Assembly: GCA_016218825.1 (NCBI GenBank) | Contig: JACRCV010000082.1 | Location: 54,637 to 118,636, forward strand | Direction of reading: 5' to 3' | Length of the DNA stretch: 64,000 nt | From: Deltaproteobacteria bacterium | GTDB taxonomy: Bacteria > Myxococcota > XYA12-FULL-58-9 | Shown: positions 1 through 8,465 of the stretch, piece by piece | How the letters are laid out: the number at the start of each line of letters is the position of its first letter | Position numbering within the stretch: position 1 is the first letter of the stretch | The notes under the pieces: model-generated | Seen by the model: only the letters and a program-made list of their open reading frames with translations | Databases searched by the model: none | What the model was told of the DNA's origin: nothing | Made by a program: the position numbers and the translations under genes

Positions 1-2
1 TG

Positions 3-857
3 CGCGAGCAGCGCGAGCGTCACGACGGTGGCAGCCACTGGGTCGGCACCGGCGGCACCTCGCCCTTCGGGCACGGCGGCAAGAACCCGCAAGGGATCCG
101 CATCGGCGGCAGCGCCGCCGGTCGGTCCGCGGTCTACGTCGCCGAGTCGCGGCGTTTCCGCAACCTCCGGCACGATCGGATCTTGGACACCCGCCAGATC
201 GGGGCGGCGCTGAAGAAGCTCCGCCAGCTCGGCCGCGACCGCGGCCCGGAGGAGCTCGACGTCGAGGCGACCATCGACAAGTGCGCCAAGAACGCCGGCG
301 AGCTCGAGTTGATCTTCGCGCCGCCGAAGAAGAACCGGGTGAAGCTGCTGTTGCTGATGGACGTCGGCGGCTCGATGGACCCGCACGTCGCCCTGTGCGA
401 GCGCCTATTCTCGGCGGCGCACGCCGCGACCCACTTCAAGGCCTTCAAGCACTACGCGTTCCACAACTGCGTCTACGGTCGGCTGTACACCGACATGACG
501 GCGCTCGAGGGGCCGCCGACCCGCGAGGTGTTGCAGGGGCTCGACAGCACCTGGTCGGTGATCCTGGTCGGCGACGCCTGGATGTCGCCCTACGAGCTGA
601 CCGCGGTGATGGATGGCTTCAGCCTCGAGAGCCGCGAGCCGGCGCCGGGGATCGAGTGGCTGCGCCGGCTGCGGGCGCGGTGTCCGACGTCGGTGTGGTT
701 GAACCCCGAGCCGATCGGGGTGTGGGAGTCGGCGAGCACCCGCCTGATTCGTCAGATCTTCCCGATGTTCTCCTTGACCTTGGACGGCCTCGGCGCGGCG
801 GTCGACGTGTTGCGCGGCTCCAAGCCCAATCGGCCGGGGCTGCGCGTCGAGCCTTAG
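3..857 (+). CDS. VWA domain protein, CoxE-like (5' truncated)
   Basis: The reading frame is open from the left window edge, so the true start lies outside; 284 residues are visible. The visible N-terminus carries a Gly-rich HWVGTGGTSPFGHGG segment, followed by a helical linker (GAALKKLRQ) and a von Willebrand factor A fold whose metal-site motif is DVGGS rather than the classical DxSxS. Later landmarks are YAFHNCVYG, ILVGDAWMSPYEL and WLNPEP. This combination is typical of the CoxE-like VWA family (COG3552), which usually works beside a MoxR-type AAA+ ATPase in metal-centre or complex assembly. That partner, if present, would be upstream of the window. The exact substrate is unknown. The gene ends 4 bp inside the convergent metalloprotease/propeller gene. 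Confidence 0.85.
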   Translation, partial: REQRERHDGGSHWVGTGGTSPFGHGGKNPQGIRIGGSAAGRSAVYVAESRRFRNLRHDRILDTRQIGAALKKLRQLGRDRGPEELDVEATIDKCAKNAGELELIFAPPKKNRVKLLLLMDVGGSMDPHVALCERLFSAAHAATHFKAFKHYAFHNCVYGRLYTDMTALEGPPTREVLQGLDSTWSVILVGDAWMSPYELTAVMDGFSLESREPAPGIEWLRRLRARCPTSVWLNPEPIGVWESASTRLIRQIFPMFSLTLDGLGAAVDVLRGSKPNRPGLRVEP

Positions 858-3800
858 ATCGGCGTGCCGAGCGTAAAATAGATCTGCTTGTCCTCGTTGA
901 AGCGCACCGCTCGCGGCCGGCCGCGCTCCAGCACCGGCCAGGCGACCCCGAGCCGCAACGTCAGCGGGAACATCCACCCGAGGCTCAAGTCGGCGCGCAG
1001 CTCGGTGCCGGCGCCGGCCCGCGGCGCTCGGATCTCGCGCCAGGCCTCGCGCGACGCGCGTCTGACGGTGGTCGCGCTGCCGTCGCCGAAGGTGTTGCCG
1101 ACGTCGGTGAACAGCGCCAGGTGCACGGTCTGCAGCAAGATCGGCAGCGTCCACAGGCCGCGCTGCACGTGCCAGAGCGGCAGGCGATACTCGACGTAGA
1201 GCGCGGCGACGCCGGTGCCGGCCGGGTAGCGATCGTAGTCCAGCGGGAAGCCGCGCAAGGGATAGACGAGCTCGGTCTGCAGCGTGAAGATCGAGCTCGC
1301 GGCCGCGCCGCCCAGCGCCAGCTTCTCGTGGTATTGCGGCCCGAGCGCCATCGCCCCCGCGGCGCGCAGCGCCAACACCTGGTTGTCGAAGAGCGGGTTG
1401 TTGACGTAGAGACGCGCGTCCAGGGTCGCGAGCGCCTCGTCGAAGTCGGCGCCGAGGGCGCGACCGTACCAGCGGCCGCCGATCGCCCACGACGCACCGT
1501 GCTCTTCGCCCACCGAGTACGGGAAGTGGCGCGTGAAGCGGTAGCGGTAGCCGAGCTCGACCCAGCCGAAATCACCGAGCGCCAACGCCCGCTCGCTCTC
1601 GGTGGTCAGGGCGCGCCGCCGCTGGTTGGTGTAGGACAACACCAGGAGGTGTCGCAGCTTGACCGGCCAGGCGATCGACGCGGTGCCGGTCAGGCGGTCC
1701 TCCCGGTAGCGGCCGAGCTCGTAGGAGTAGGCCTGCTCGGCCGCGCCGACCGCGAGCGTCGGGTACCAGACGTCGTTGGTGTAGCTCGCCGCAAAGCTCA
1801 AGCGCTTGGTGTAGTAGCTGCTGCTCGCGGCGACCACGTAGCGATGGTGGAGGACGGCGTCGGCGCCCTGGGTCAAGACCAACGCGGTGGGATCACCGTT
1901 CAGGAAGTAGAGCACCGGCTGCAGGTTCCAGTTGTCGTGGAACGGCAACAGCGACGACCAGGGCGAGTACGGCTGATCGGTCTCGGTGGCGGCGAGCGGC
2001 AGCGGTGGCTCGGCCTCGCGTGGCGCTGCGGCCGGAAACTCGAACCGGGCCCACGACCGATCGGCGGCGGCGGCTGTCGCCGACTCGCTCCCATAGCCCT
2101 GGTCGGGGGTGTAGGCCTGCGGCGTCCAGGTCTCCGGCGCGAACGGCATCTCGAAGATGTCGAAGCCGTTGCCGGAGGCGGCGCGCAGGAGCAGCCACTT
2201 GCCGTCGGCCGAGACGTCGGGTTGAAACGCGCCGCCGACGACTCGGGTCACCCGGAAGTAGCGGTCGTCGGCGAGGTCGTAGGCGTAGAGATTCGAGATG
2301 CCGTCGGCGTCGGATTCGTAGAGGACATAGCGGCCGTCCGGGCTCCAGGCGGGGTTGCCGTCTTCGGCGCGGTCGAAGGTCAGGCGGCGGCTCGGCGCGC
2401 CGCTCGCGGCGTCGACGAGGACGATGTCGCGCCGGCCACCTTCGAACCAGACCGACAGTGCGATCCGGCGCCCATCGGGCGAGAAGCGCGGGCTCGCGAA
2501 CTGCATGTCGCCGGCCGGCGGGACGAGGACGCGCAACGCCAGCGTGTCCATCTTCGCCCCGCCGAGGGTGCCCACGGTGACGTAGCTCTGGTGCAGCCGG
2601 TTCTGGACGAACACCAACCGGCGGCCGTCTTGGGAGACGTCGGGGTCGCGGGCGCGCAGCGACTGATCGGGATCGTCCCGGTCTTTCAGCAGGACGCTGT
2701 CTGCGGTCGCGAGGTCGAAGCGATACAGATCGTTGAAGTCGTCGAAGCGCTCGTTGATGTTCGCCTGCGAGTAGTAGAAACCCGAGCCGTCGGGGGTGAA
2801 CGAGAAGCGCGGGCTGAAGGTCTGCAGCACCAGCGCGGTGTCGTCGCTGCCGTCGCGGCGGACGCGGCGCACCGTCGAGCCGTCCACCGGGCTGGTGCGG
2901 GAGTAGAGGACGAAGCTCTGGTCGGGGCTGTAGCGCACCCCGGTGATGTTGCGGCCGTGGAAGGTGACGCGGCGCATCGGCGTCGGGCCGCGGGCGATGA
3001 CGTCGGCCTCGATCTCTCGCGCCAAGGCGAGCTCCTCCTGCTGCCATTGTTGCCACAACGCCGGCAGGCTCGAGCCGAACAGGGCGCTGGCGCCGAACCA
3101 GTAGAGGTAAGGGAGCGGCGTCGCGGCGTAGTACTGGTGCAGCCGCCGAACGGCCGCGGTGCCGTACTTCGCCCGCAGCCAGAGGTGGAAGAAGCCGCCG
3201 TAGAAGTAGGCGACGTTGCCGCCCGGCCAGTCGGAGTACTGGACGTTGGCCTGGTCGATGGCGACGAAGCGGTCGTCGAGCGCCGCCATTCTGAGCAGCA
3301 TCGCGACGTACGACGACCGGCCGCGGCCGGTGTTGGTGAGCATGGTCTCGGCAAAGACCGCGACGCCTTCGCTCAGGAACTGCGGCGAAAGCCCGTTCAT
3401 CGCGATGTACTTCCCCAGGATCAGGCGAAAGAAGCGGGTCAGGCCCCAGGTCTGGTCGATGTCACAGACGTGGGCGAGCTCGTGGATGATCAGGATCCGG
3501 AGCCAGTCGTCGTAGGACGACAACCCGGTCAGCTCGGTCGGCGCGGTGAGGTAGAGGCGGACGGTGTTCTTCGGCAGCACCGTGGCGGAGCCGTTGGCCT
3601 CGTCGGAGGTGTCGGCGAGCACGATGTCGATCACGCCCTCCGGGTCGTTGCCGAACAGCGCCGCGACCTGGGGCCGCACCTCCTCGGCGATCCGCGACAC
3701 CCGGATCGCGAGGTTCCGGGCGTCGTCCGGGTAGTGGACCGAGAACCCCGGGCTCTCGATCGTCCGCCAGGTGAGCGCCGGATCATAGAGCGCCGCCGCG

Positions 3801-3862
3801 CCCCCCGGCGCCGGCGTCAACAACACCCACAGGATCGACACCGCGGTCACACGTCTGATCAC
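854..3862 (-). CDS. Secreted gluzincin-like peptidase / PD40 propeller / outer-membrane barrel fusion
   Basis: This 1002-residue protein starts at GTG 3862 with a signal peptide (hydrophobic residues about 7-24, Ala-rich cleavage region). Residues about 30-270 resemble a peptidase-MA-like gluzincin domain, with HELAH at 127-131 and a downstream Glu in SEGVAVFAE (about 165) as the likely third zinc ligand. Residues about 290-600 are WD40-like PD40 propeller blades with repeated FSPDGRR, WSPDGRY and DVSADG motifs. Residues about 640-1002 alternate beta strands like the bacterial surface antigen (Omp85/BamA-type) barrel and end in a short polar tail. Family knowledge suggests an outer-membrane protein with a periplasmic or surface propeller and protease. 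Whether it cleaves anything is inference. A TAGGCT box lies 7 nt before the GTG and no Shine-Dalgarno sequence is visible. Confidence 0.82.
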   Translation of the reverse strand: MIRRVTAVSILWVLLTPAPGGAAALYDPALTWRTIESPGFSVHYPDDARNLAIRVSRIAEEVRPQVAALFGNDPEGVIDIVLADTSDEANGSATVLPKNTVRLYLTAPTELTGLSSYDDWLRILIIHELAHVCDIDQTWGLTRFFRLILGKYIAMNGLSPQFLSEGVAVFAETMLTNTGRGRSSYVAMLLRMAALDDRFVAIDQANVQYSDWPGGNVAYFYGGFFHLWLRAKYGTAAVRRLHQYYAATPLPYLYWFGASALFGSSLPALWQQWQQEELALAREIEADVIARGPTPMRRVTFHGRNITGVRYSPDQSFVLYSRTSPVDGSTVRRVRRDGSDDTALVLQTFSPRFSFTPDGSGFYYSQANINERFDDFNDLYRFDLATADSVLLKDRDDPDQSLRARDPDVSQDGRRLVFVQNRLHQSYVTVGTLGGAKMDTLALRVLVPPAGDMQFASPRFSPDGRRIALSVWFEGGRRDIVLVDAASGAPSRRLTFDRAEDGNPAWSPDGRYVLYESDADGISNLYAYDLADDRYFRVTRVVGGAFQPDVSADGKWLLLRAASGNGFDIFEMPFAPETWTPQAYTPDQGYGSESATAAAADRSWARFEFPAAAPREAEPPLPLAATETDQPYSPWSSLLPFHDNWNLQPVLYFLNGDPTALVLTQGADAVLHHRYVVAASSSYYTKRLSFAASYTNDVWYPTLAVGAAEQAYSYELGRYREDRLTGTASIAWPVKLRHLLVLSYTNQRRRALTTESERALALGDFGWVELGYRYRFTRHFPYSVGEEHGASWAIGGRWYGRALGADFDEALATLDARLYVNNPLFDNQVLALRAAGAMALGPQYHEKLALGGAAASSIFTLQTELVYPLRGFPLDYDRYPAGTGVAALYVEYRLPLWHVQRGLWTLPILLQTVHLALFTDVGNTFGDGSATTVRRASREAWREIRAPRAGAGTELRADLSLGWMFPLTLRLGVAWPVLERGRPRAVRFNEDKQIYFTLGTPI

Positions 3863-3977
3863 GCTCTCGAGCCTATCGCATCACGGCGGTCACCGGGACA
3901 CCCCGGCGTCAGACGCGCTTGCGGCTGAGGCGACCTTTGAGCCCGTGGTCCTTGACCTTGGCGCAAGACACGTGTGG

Positions 3978-4006
3978 TTGGCACCCGCCGCCGGCCGCGG
4001 TAGGCT
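3978..4006 (+). promoter_or_regulatory. Candidate housekeeping promoter of the rny-like gene
   Basis: TTGGCA (3978-3983), a 17-nt spacer and TAGGCT (4001-4006). The predicted transcription start would fall on or next to the GGAGG ribosome-binding site at 4012-4016, so the position is not ideal and another start upstream is possible. Confidence 0.3.
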
Positions 4007-4021
4007 CCGGCGGAGGTCGCC

Positions 4022-5614
4022 GTGCTGGCTCTTCTACTCCTGGTCACGTTCTCTGCGGGTCTCGCGCTCGGGCTCGTCGTCGCGCGGCGGGGCGCGCTGC
4101 GCCAGGTCGCCGCGGCGCGGAGTGACGCGCGCGCGAACCTCGAGCGCGCCACCGAGCGCGCCGCCCGTATCAAGGCCGACGCCGCCCTTCGCGCCGCCGA
4201 ACGGGGTCGCGAGCTCGAGCGCCAGGCGCTGGAGGAGCTGCAGGCCGAAGAGCAAGACCTCCAGGGCTACGACACCGAGCTCGCCGAGCGGGAGCAGCTC
4301 GCCGCCGGACGCGAGACCGAGCTCGCCGCCGTCGAGGCCGAGGTGCTGACGAGAGAGAAGGCCGCGAGCGCGGTTCGCGAGGAGGCCGTCTTCTGTGACG
4401 CCGAGCGCGAGGACCTCGACGCCAAGATCCTCGCGAAGCTCGAGAGCCTCGGCGGCGCGCCCCGGGCCGAGGTGATCCAACACCTGGTCCTCGACGCTCG
4501 GGAGAAGGCCGCGCTGCAGGCGCAGATCTTGATCCGCGATCGCGAGGCGCAAGCGAACAAGGAGGCGGTCAAAGAGGGCACCCGGGTGATGGGGATCATC
4601 GTCGACCGCTACGACGGAATCGGTCACCTGGAGCGGATCCAGAACATCATCGAGATCGCGGACCCGAAGACCCTCGCGGCGTTGGCCGAAGCCGAGGGCG
4701 AGGCCCATACGATCTTCCGGCAGGAGACCGGCTGCGAGCTCGTGTGTGACGTTGCCGCCGCGACCGTGACGGTGCGGGGTGACGACCCCTTGGCGCGCGA
4801 GGTCGCGCGGCGCGCGTTGCGCCAGCTCGTCAATCGTGCCGCGGCGACACCGGACAAGATCCGGGGCATCGCGGCGCAGGTGAAGGAAGAGGTCGATCGC
4901 GAAGTCCAGAACGCCGGCCGCAAGGCGGCGCGGCAGCTCGGGCTGCAGGAGGTGCATCCCGAGATCCTGCACCTGGTCGGGCGGCTCAAGTTCCGCCTGA
5001 GCTACTCGCAGAACCAGCTGAAGCACGCCATCGAGGTCGCCTACCTCGCCGGGATGCTGGCCGAAGAGCTGGGCATCGACGTCGGGCTCGCGCGCCGCGG
5101 CGGATTGTTACACGACATCGGCAAGGCGATGACCCACGATCACGAAGGCTCGCACGCGCTGCTCGGGGCCGAGGTCGCGCGCCGCTGCGGCGAGGTCGAG
5201 GCGGTGGCCAACGCCATCGGCTCGCACCACAACGACGAGCCGATGCACGGCCCGGTGTCCTACGTGGTCACCGCCGCCGACGCGTTGAGCGGCGCCCGAC
5301 CCGGCGCGCGCCGCGAGAGCGTGACCTCCTACATCAGTCGCATCGAGGAGATCCAAGACATCGCCGGACGCTCGGCCGCGGTGCGGCGGGTGGACGTGAT
5401 GCACGCCGGGCGCGAGGTGCGGGTCATCGTCGCCGGCGAAGAGCAGGGCGCGGTGGACGACGCCGACCGCCAGGGCGGGGTGGTGCTCACCGACAGTCAG
5501 CTGCAACCGCTGGCGGCCGAGATCGCCCGGGCACTGGAGGCTGAGATCACCTACGCCGGCCAGATCCGGGTCACGGTGATCCGCGAGTCGCGGGCGGTCG
5601 CGATCGCGAGCTAG
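4022..5614 (+). CDS. rny: Ribonuclease Y homologue with degenerate KH motif
   Basis: 530 residues, close to the usual RNase Y length of about 520. The order of parts is canonical: one N-terminal membrane helix (residues about 1-20), a long Ala/Glu/Arg coiled coil (about 25-200), a KH-like segment (about 215-275), an HD domain with GGLLHDIGKAMTHDHEGSH (HD at about 364-365), and the conserved C-terminal tail. RNase Y is a membrane-anchored endoribonuclease that starts mRNA decay. The oddity is in the KH region: where the family has a GREGRN-like GxxG loop that grips RNA, this protein reads LAEAEGEAHTIF, so the loop is not recognisable. GTG start at 4022 with GGAGG 5 nt upstream. It is divergent from the metalloprotease/propeller gene. 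Confidence 0.85.
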   Translation: MLALLLLVTFSAGLALGLVVARRGALRQVAAARSDARANLERATERAARIKADAALRAAERGRELERQALEELQAEEQDLQGYDTELAEREQLAAGRETELAAVEAEVLTREKAASAVREEAVFCDAEREDLDAKILAKLESLGGAPRAEVIQHLVLDAREKAALQAQILIRDREAQANKEAVKEGTRVMGIIVDRYDGIGHLERIQNIIEIADPKTLAALAEAEGEAHTIFRQETGCELVCDVAAATVTVRGDDPLAREVARRALRQLVNRAAATPDKIRGIAAQVKEEVDREVQNAGRKAARQLGLQEVHPEILHLVGRLKFRLSYSQNQLKHAIEVAYLAGMLAEELGIDVGLARRGGLLHDIGKAMTHDHEGSHALLGAEVARRCGEVEAVANAIGSHHNDEPMHGPVSYVVTAADALSGARPGARRESVTSYISRIEEIQDIAGRSAAVRRVDVMHAGREVRVIVAGEEQGAVDDADRQGGVVLTDSQLQPLAAEIARALEAEITYAGQIRVTVIRESRAVAIAS

Positions 5615-5619
5615 GCGCG

Positions 5620-5648
5620 TTGCGCGGCGCGGTTACGGTTGTTATCCA
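5620..5648 (+). promoter_or_regulatory. Candidate promoter of tldD (leaderless spacing)
   Basis: TTGCGC (5620-5625), 17-nt spacer, TATCCA (5643-5648). The -10 box ends 8 nt before the tldD ATG, which has no Shine-Dalgarno sequence, so the mRNA may begin at or next to the start codon. Confidence 0.4.
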
Positions 5649-5656
5649 TACCCCGC

Positions 5657-7078
5657 ATGCCGGACACCCTCACGAGCCTGGTCCCGATTTCCGTCATCGA
5701 GAAGCTCATCGCCGCGGCGCTGTCGAAGGGCGGTGACTTCGCCGAGGTCTACCTCGAGCGCTCGCGGCTCAACAGCGCCGCGCTCGAGGAGCAGAAGATC
5801 CGCACCGCGACCCACAGCGTGTCGTTGGGGTTGGGCGTCCGCGTCGTCGTCGGCACCGAGGTGGGCTACGCCTACTCCGATGATCTGGACGTCGCCGCGC
5901 TCACCGACGCGGCTCTCGTCGCCGCCGCGATCGCCAAGGGTGGCAAGCCGCACCCGCCGGTGCGGGTGGCGAAGGGGGCGCTCCCGGACCGCTATCCGGT
6001 GGCGGTGGTGCCCGACGACGTCTTGACGCGTGCCAAGGTCGAGCTGCTGTTGCGTGGCGACCGCGCCGCGCACGGCCACGACAAGCGGATCTCGCAGGTG
6101 ATCGGCAGCTTCGTGGACCTCACCAAGGAGATCCTCGTCGCCAACTCCGAGGGCGTCTTGGCCGAAGACCGGCAGGTGATGTGCCGCTTGAGCTTCACCG
6201 CGATCGCCGACGACGGCAAGGGCGACCGCCGCTCGGGCTTCCACGGCGGCGGCGGCCGCGTGCCCTTCAGCTACTATGACCAGACCCTGACCCCCGAGGC
6301 CGCAGCGACCGAGGCGGCGCGGATGGCGGTGGCGCAGCTCGGCGCGGTCAGCGCCCCCGCCGGACCTCAGGTGGTGGTGCTGGCGCCGGGGTGGAGCGGC
6401 ATCCTGTTGCACGAGGCCGTCGGTCACGGCCTCGAGGCCGACTTCATCCGCAAGGGCACGTCGCTCTATGCCGGCAAGCTCGGCACCAAGGTGGCGAGCG
6501 AGCTGGTGACGGTGGTCGACAACGCCGAGCTCGCGCATCGTCGCGGCTCGATCAACATCGACGACGAGGGCGGGGTCGCCGGCGAGAAGGTGTTGATCGA
6601 GAAGGGCGTGCTCAAGGGCTACATGGTCGACCGCCTGGCCGCGAAGGGTATGGGGATCGCCGCCACCGGCAGCGGCCGGCGGGAATCCTACCAGCACGCG
6701 CCGATGCCGCGGATGACCAACACCTACATGACCGCGGGCGACGACACCCCGGAGGAGATCCTCGCGAGCGTCGCGCACGGGCTCTATTGTCGCGCCTTCG
6801 GCGGCGGCCAGGTGGACATCGCCAACGGCAACTTCGTGTTCGAGGTCCGCGAGGGCTACCTCATCGAGCACGGCAAGCTAACCCGGCCGGTCAAGAACGC
6901 GACGCTGATCGGCGTCGGCCCCGAGGCGCTGCAGAAGGTGACGATGGTGGGCAACGACTTCGCGCTCGATCCGGGCATCGGCAGTTGTGGCAAGGACGGT
7001 CAGAGCGTGCCGGTGGGCGTCGGCATGCCCACCGTCCGGATGGACGGCATCACCGTGGGGGGCACCGATGGCGGTTGA
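5657..7078 (+). CDS. tldD: TldD metalloprotease subunit
   Basis: 473 residues from ATG 5657; a TTG at 5639 in the same frame is less likely. The TldD/PmbA fold is clear, and the zinc motif HEAVGHGLEADF (HExxxH, near residue 252) identifies the catalytic TldD partner rather than TldE. Other family landmarks are GSGRRESYQHAPMPRMTN and the Gly-rich C-terminus around GIGSCGKDGQSVPVG. TldD and TldE form a heterodimeric cytoplasmic protease that degrades unfolded peptides and, in enterobacteria, matures modified peptides such as microcin B17. The last 11 bp overlap the tldE start, so the two are co-translated. No RiPP precursor or modification gene is seen beside them, so general proteolysis is the conservative reading. 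Confidence 0.95.
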   Translation: MPDTLTSLVPISVIEKLIAAALSKGGDFAEVYLERSRLNSAALEEQKIRTATHSVSLGLGVRVVVGTEVGYAYSDDLDVAALTDAALVAAAIAKGGKPHPPVRVAKGALPDRYPVAVVPDDVLTRAKVELLLRGDRAAHGHDKRISQVIGSFVDLTKEILVANSEGVLAEDRQVMCRLSFTAIADDGKGDRRSGFHGGGGRVPFSYYDQTLTPEAAATEAARMAVAQLGAVSAPAGPQVVVLAPGWSGILLHEAVGHGLEADFIRKGTSLYAGKLGTKVASELVTVVDNAELAHRRGSINIDDEGGVAGEKVLIEKGVLKGYMVDRLAAKGMGIAATGSGRRESYQHAPMPRMTNTYMTAGDDTPEEILASVAHGLYCRAFGGGQVDIANGNFVFEVREGYLIEHGKLTRPVKNATLIGVGPEALQKVTMVGNDFALDPGIGSCGKDGQSVPVGVGMPTVRMDGITVGGTDGG

Positions 7079-8447
7079 AGAGGGCGCGGCGCAGGTGGTC
7101 GGATCGCTGCTCACGGTCGGCGAGCGGGTGGTGGGCCTGGCGCGCAAGCGCGGCGCCGACGCCGCCGACCTGTTGGCGTCGCGCTCCACCGACTTCGAGG
7201 TCAAGGTCGCCGAGGGCGAGATCGTCACGTTGACGCAGGCGATCACCAAGGGTCTGGGGCTGCGGGTCTTCGTCGGCGGGCGCCTCGGGTTCTGCACGAC
7301 CTCGGACTTCGGCGACGACAGCCTCGAGCACGCGGTGAACAAGGCGATCGAGCTGGCGCGCGAGAGCGCGGTGGACGAGCACAACGGGTTGGCGCCGGCC
7401 GCGGTGGGGCGGCGCGACGCGAGCCCGGAGCTCGAGCTCTACGATCCGAGCATCCCGGCGCTGCCGGCCGAGACCAAGATCACCTGGGCGCACGAGCTCG
7501 AACGCGCGGCGCGCGCCGCCGATCCCCGGGTGACGCGCTTTCGGGACTCGGGGGTTGCTTCGGGTGAGGCGGTGAGCGTCCTCGTGACCTCGGCCGGCGT
7601 CGTCCGCACGATGCAGAGCACCGGGATCTCGCTCTGGTGCAATCCGATCGCGGTCCACGACGGCGAGCTGCAAACCGAGGTCTGGTTCGATTCCCGTACC
7701 CACCTGGCCGACCTCGAGGCGGTGGAGTCGGTCGGCAAGACCGCCGGCCGTCGCGCGGCGCGGATGTTGGGTGCCAAGCCGGTGAAGACCCAGCGGGTCC
7801 CGGTGATCTTCGAGCCGGCGCAAGCGGCGGGGCTGTTGTCCGGCATGCTGCCGGCGATCGACGGCGACATGGTGCACAAGCGCGCCTCATTCTTGGCCGA
7901 CGCGCTCGGCACCGGCATCGCCAATCCCGGCCTCAGCCTCATCGACGACCCGCTGCTTCAGCGTGGGGTGGGCAGCGCGCCCTTCGACGCCGAAGGGCTG
8001 CCGACCCAACGGCGGGCGATCATCGACCACGGGCGTCTGACGACCTTCCTCTACGACAGCTACACCGCGCGCAAGACCGGCAACGCCCCGACCGCGAGCG
8101 CACGCCGCAGCTGGGCGAGCCTGCCGTGTGCCGGGCCCTTCAACCTTCACGTCGCCGCGGGCCCCGACGATCCCGAGGCGATCGTGCGGCGCTCGGAGCG
8201 GGCGTTGATCGTCACCCGCGGCCTCGGGCGCGGCCTGAACACGGTGTCGGGGGAGTACTCGCGCGGCGCCAACGGGCTCTGGGTGGAGCACGGCGAGGTC
8301 GTGCATCCGGTGCAAGAGGTCACGATCGCCGGCGAGTTTCTGACGATGCTCAAGGGCATCGACCGGATCGGCGCGGATCTCGAGTTCCGCGGCGCCGCCG
8401 GGGCGCCGACCCTGCGGGTCGCCGAGATGATGGTGTCGGGCAGCTGA
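7068..8447 (+). CDS. tldE: TldE/PmbA, partner of TldD
   Basis: 459 residues from ATG 7068, which lies inside the 3' end of tldD (11-bp overlap). The sequence follows the PmbA/TldD fold, for example LGLRVFVGGRLGFC near the N-terminus, RVPVIFEPAQAAGLL in the middle and GANGLWVEHGEVVHPVQEVTIAG near the C-terminus. The HExxxH zinc motif of TldD is missing, as expected for the non-catalytic TldE subunit. The protein forms the other half of the heterodimeric protease and helps to enclose the substrate channel. The close coupling to tldD supports obligate co-production. An earlier in-frame start would give a low-complexity extension and is not favoured. Confidence 0.94.
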   Translation: MAVEEGAAQVVGSLLTVGERVVGLARKRGADAADLLASRSTDFEVKVAEGEIVTLTQAITKGLGLRVFVGGRLGFCTTSDFGDDSLEHAVNKAIELARESAVDEHNGLAPAAVGRRDASPELELYDPSIPALPAETKITWAHELERAARAADPRVTRFRDSGVASGEAVSVLVTSAGVVRTMQSTGISLWCNPIAVHDGELQTEVWFDSRTHLADLEAVESVGKTAGRRAARMLGAKPVKTQRVPVIFEPAQAAGLLSGMLPAIDGDMVHKRASFLADALGTGIANPGLSLIDDPLLQRGVGSAPFDAEGLPTQRRAIIDHGRLTTFLYDSYTARKTGNAPTASARRSWASLPCAGPFNLHVAAGPDDPEAIVRRSERALIVTRGLGRGLNTVSGEYSRGANGLWVEHGEVVHPVQEVTIAGEFLTMLKGIDRIGADLEFRGAAGAPTLRVAEMMVSGS

Positions 8448-8465
8448 GCGGCCGCGTCGCGCCGC

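Noticed and set aside
281..3928. Very long plus-strand open frame of 1215 codons
   Set aside because: It lies antisense to the protease/propeller/barrel gene, is Arg/Ala/Gly-rich with no domain or signal peptide, and results from the high GC content.
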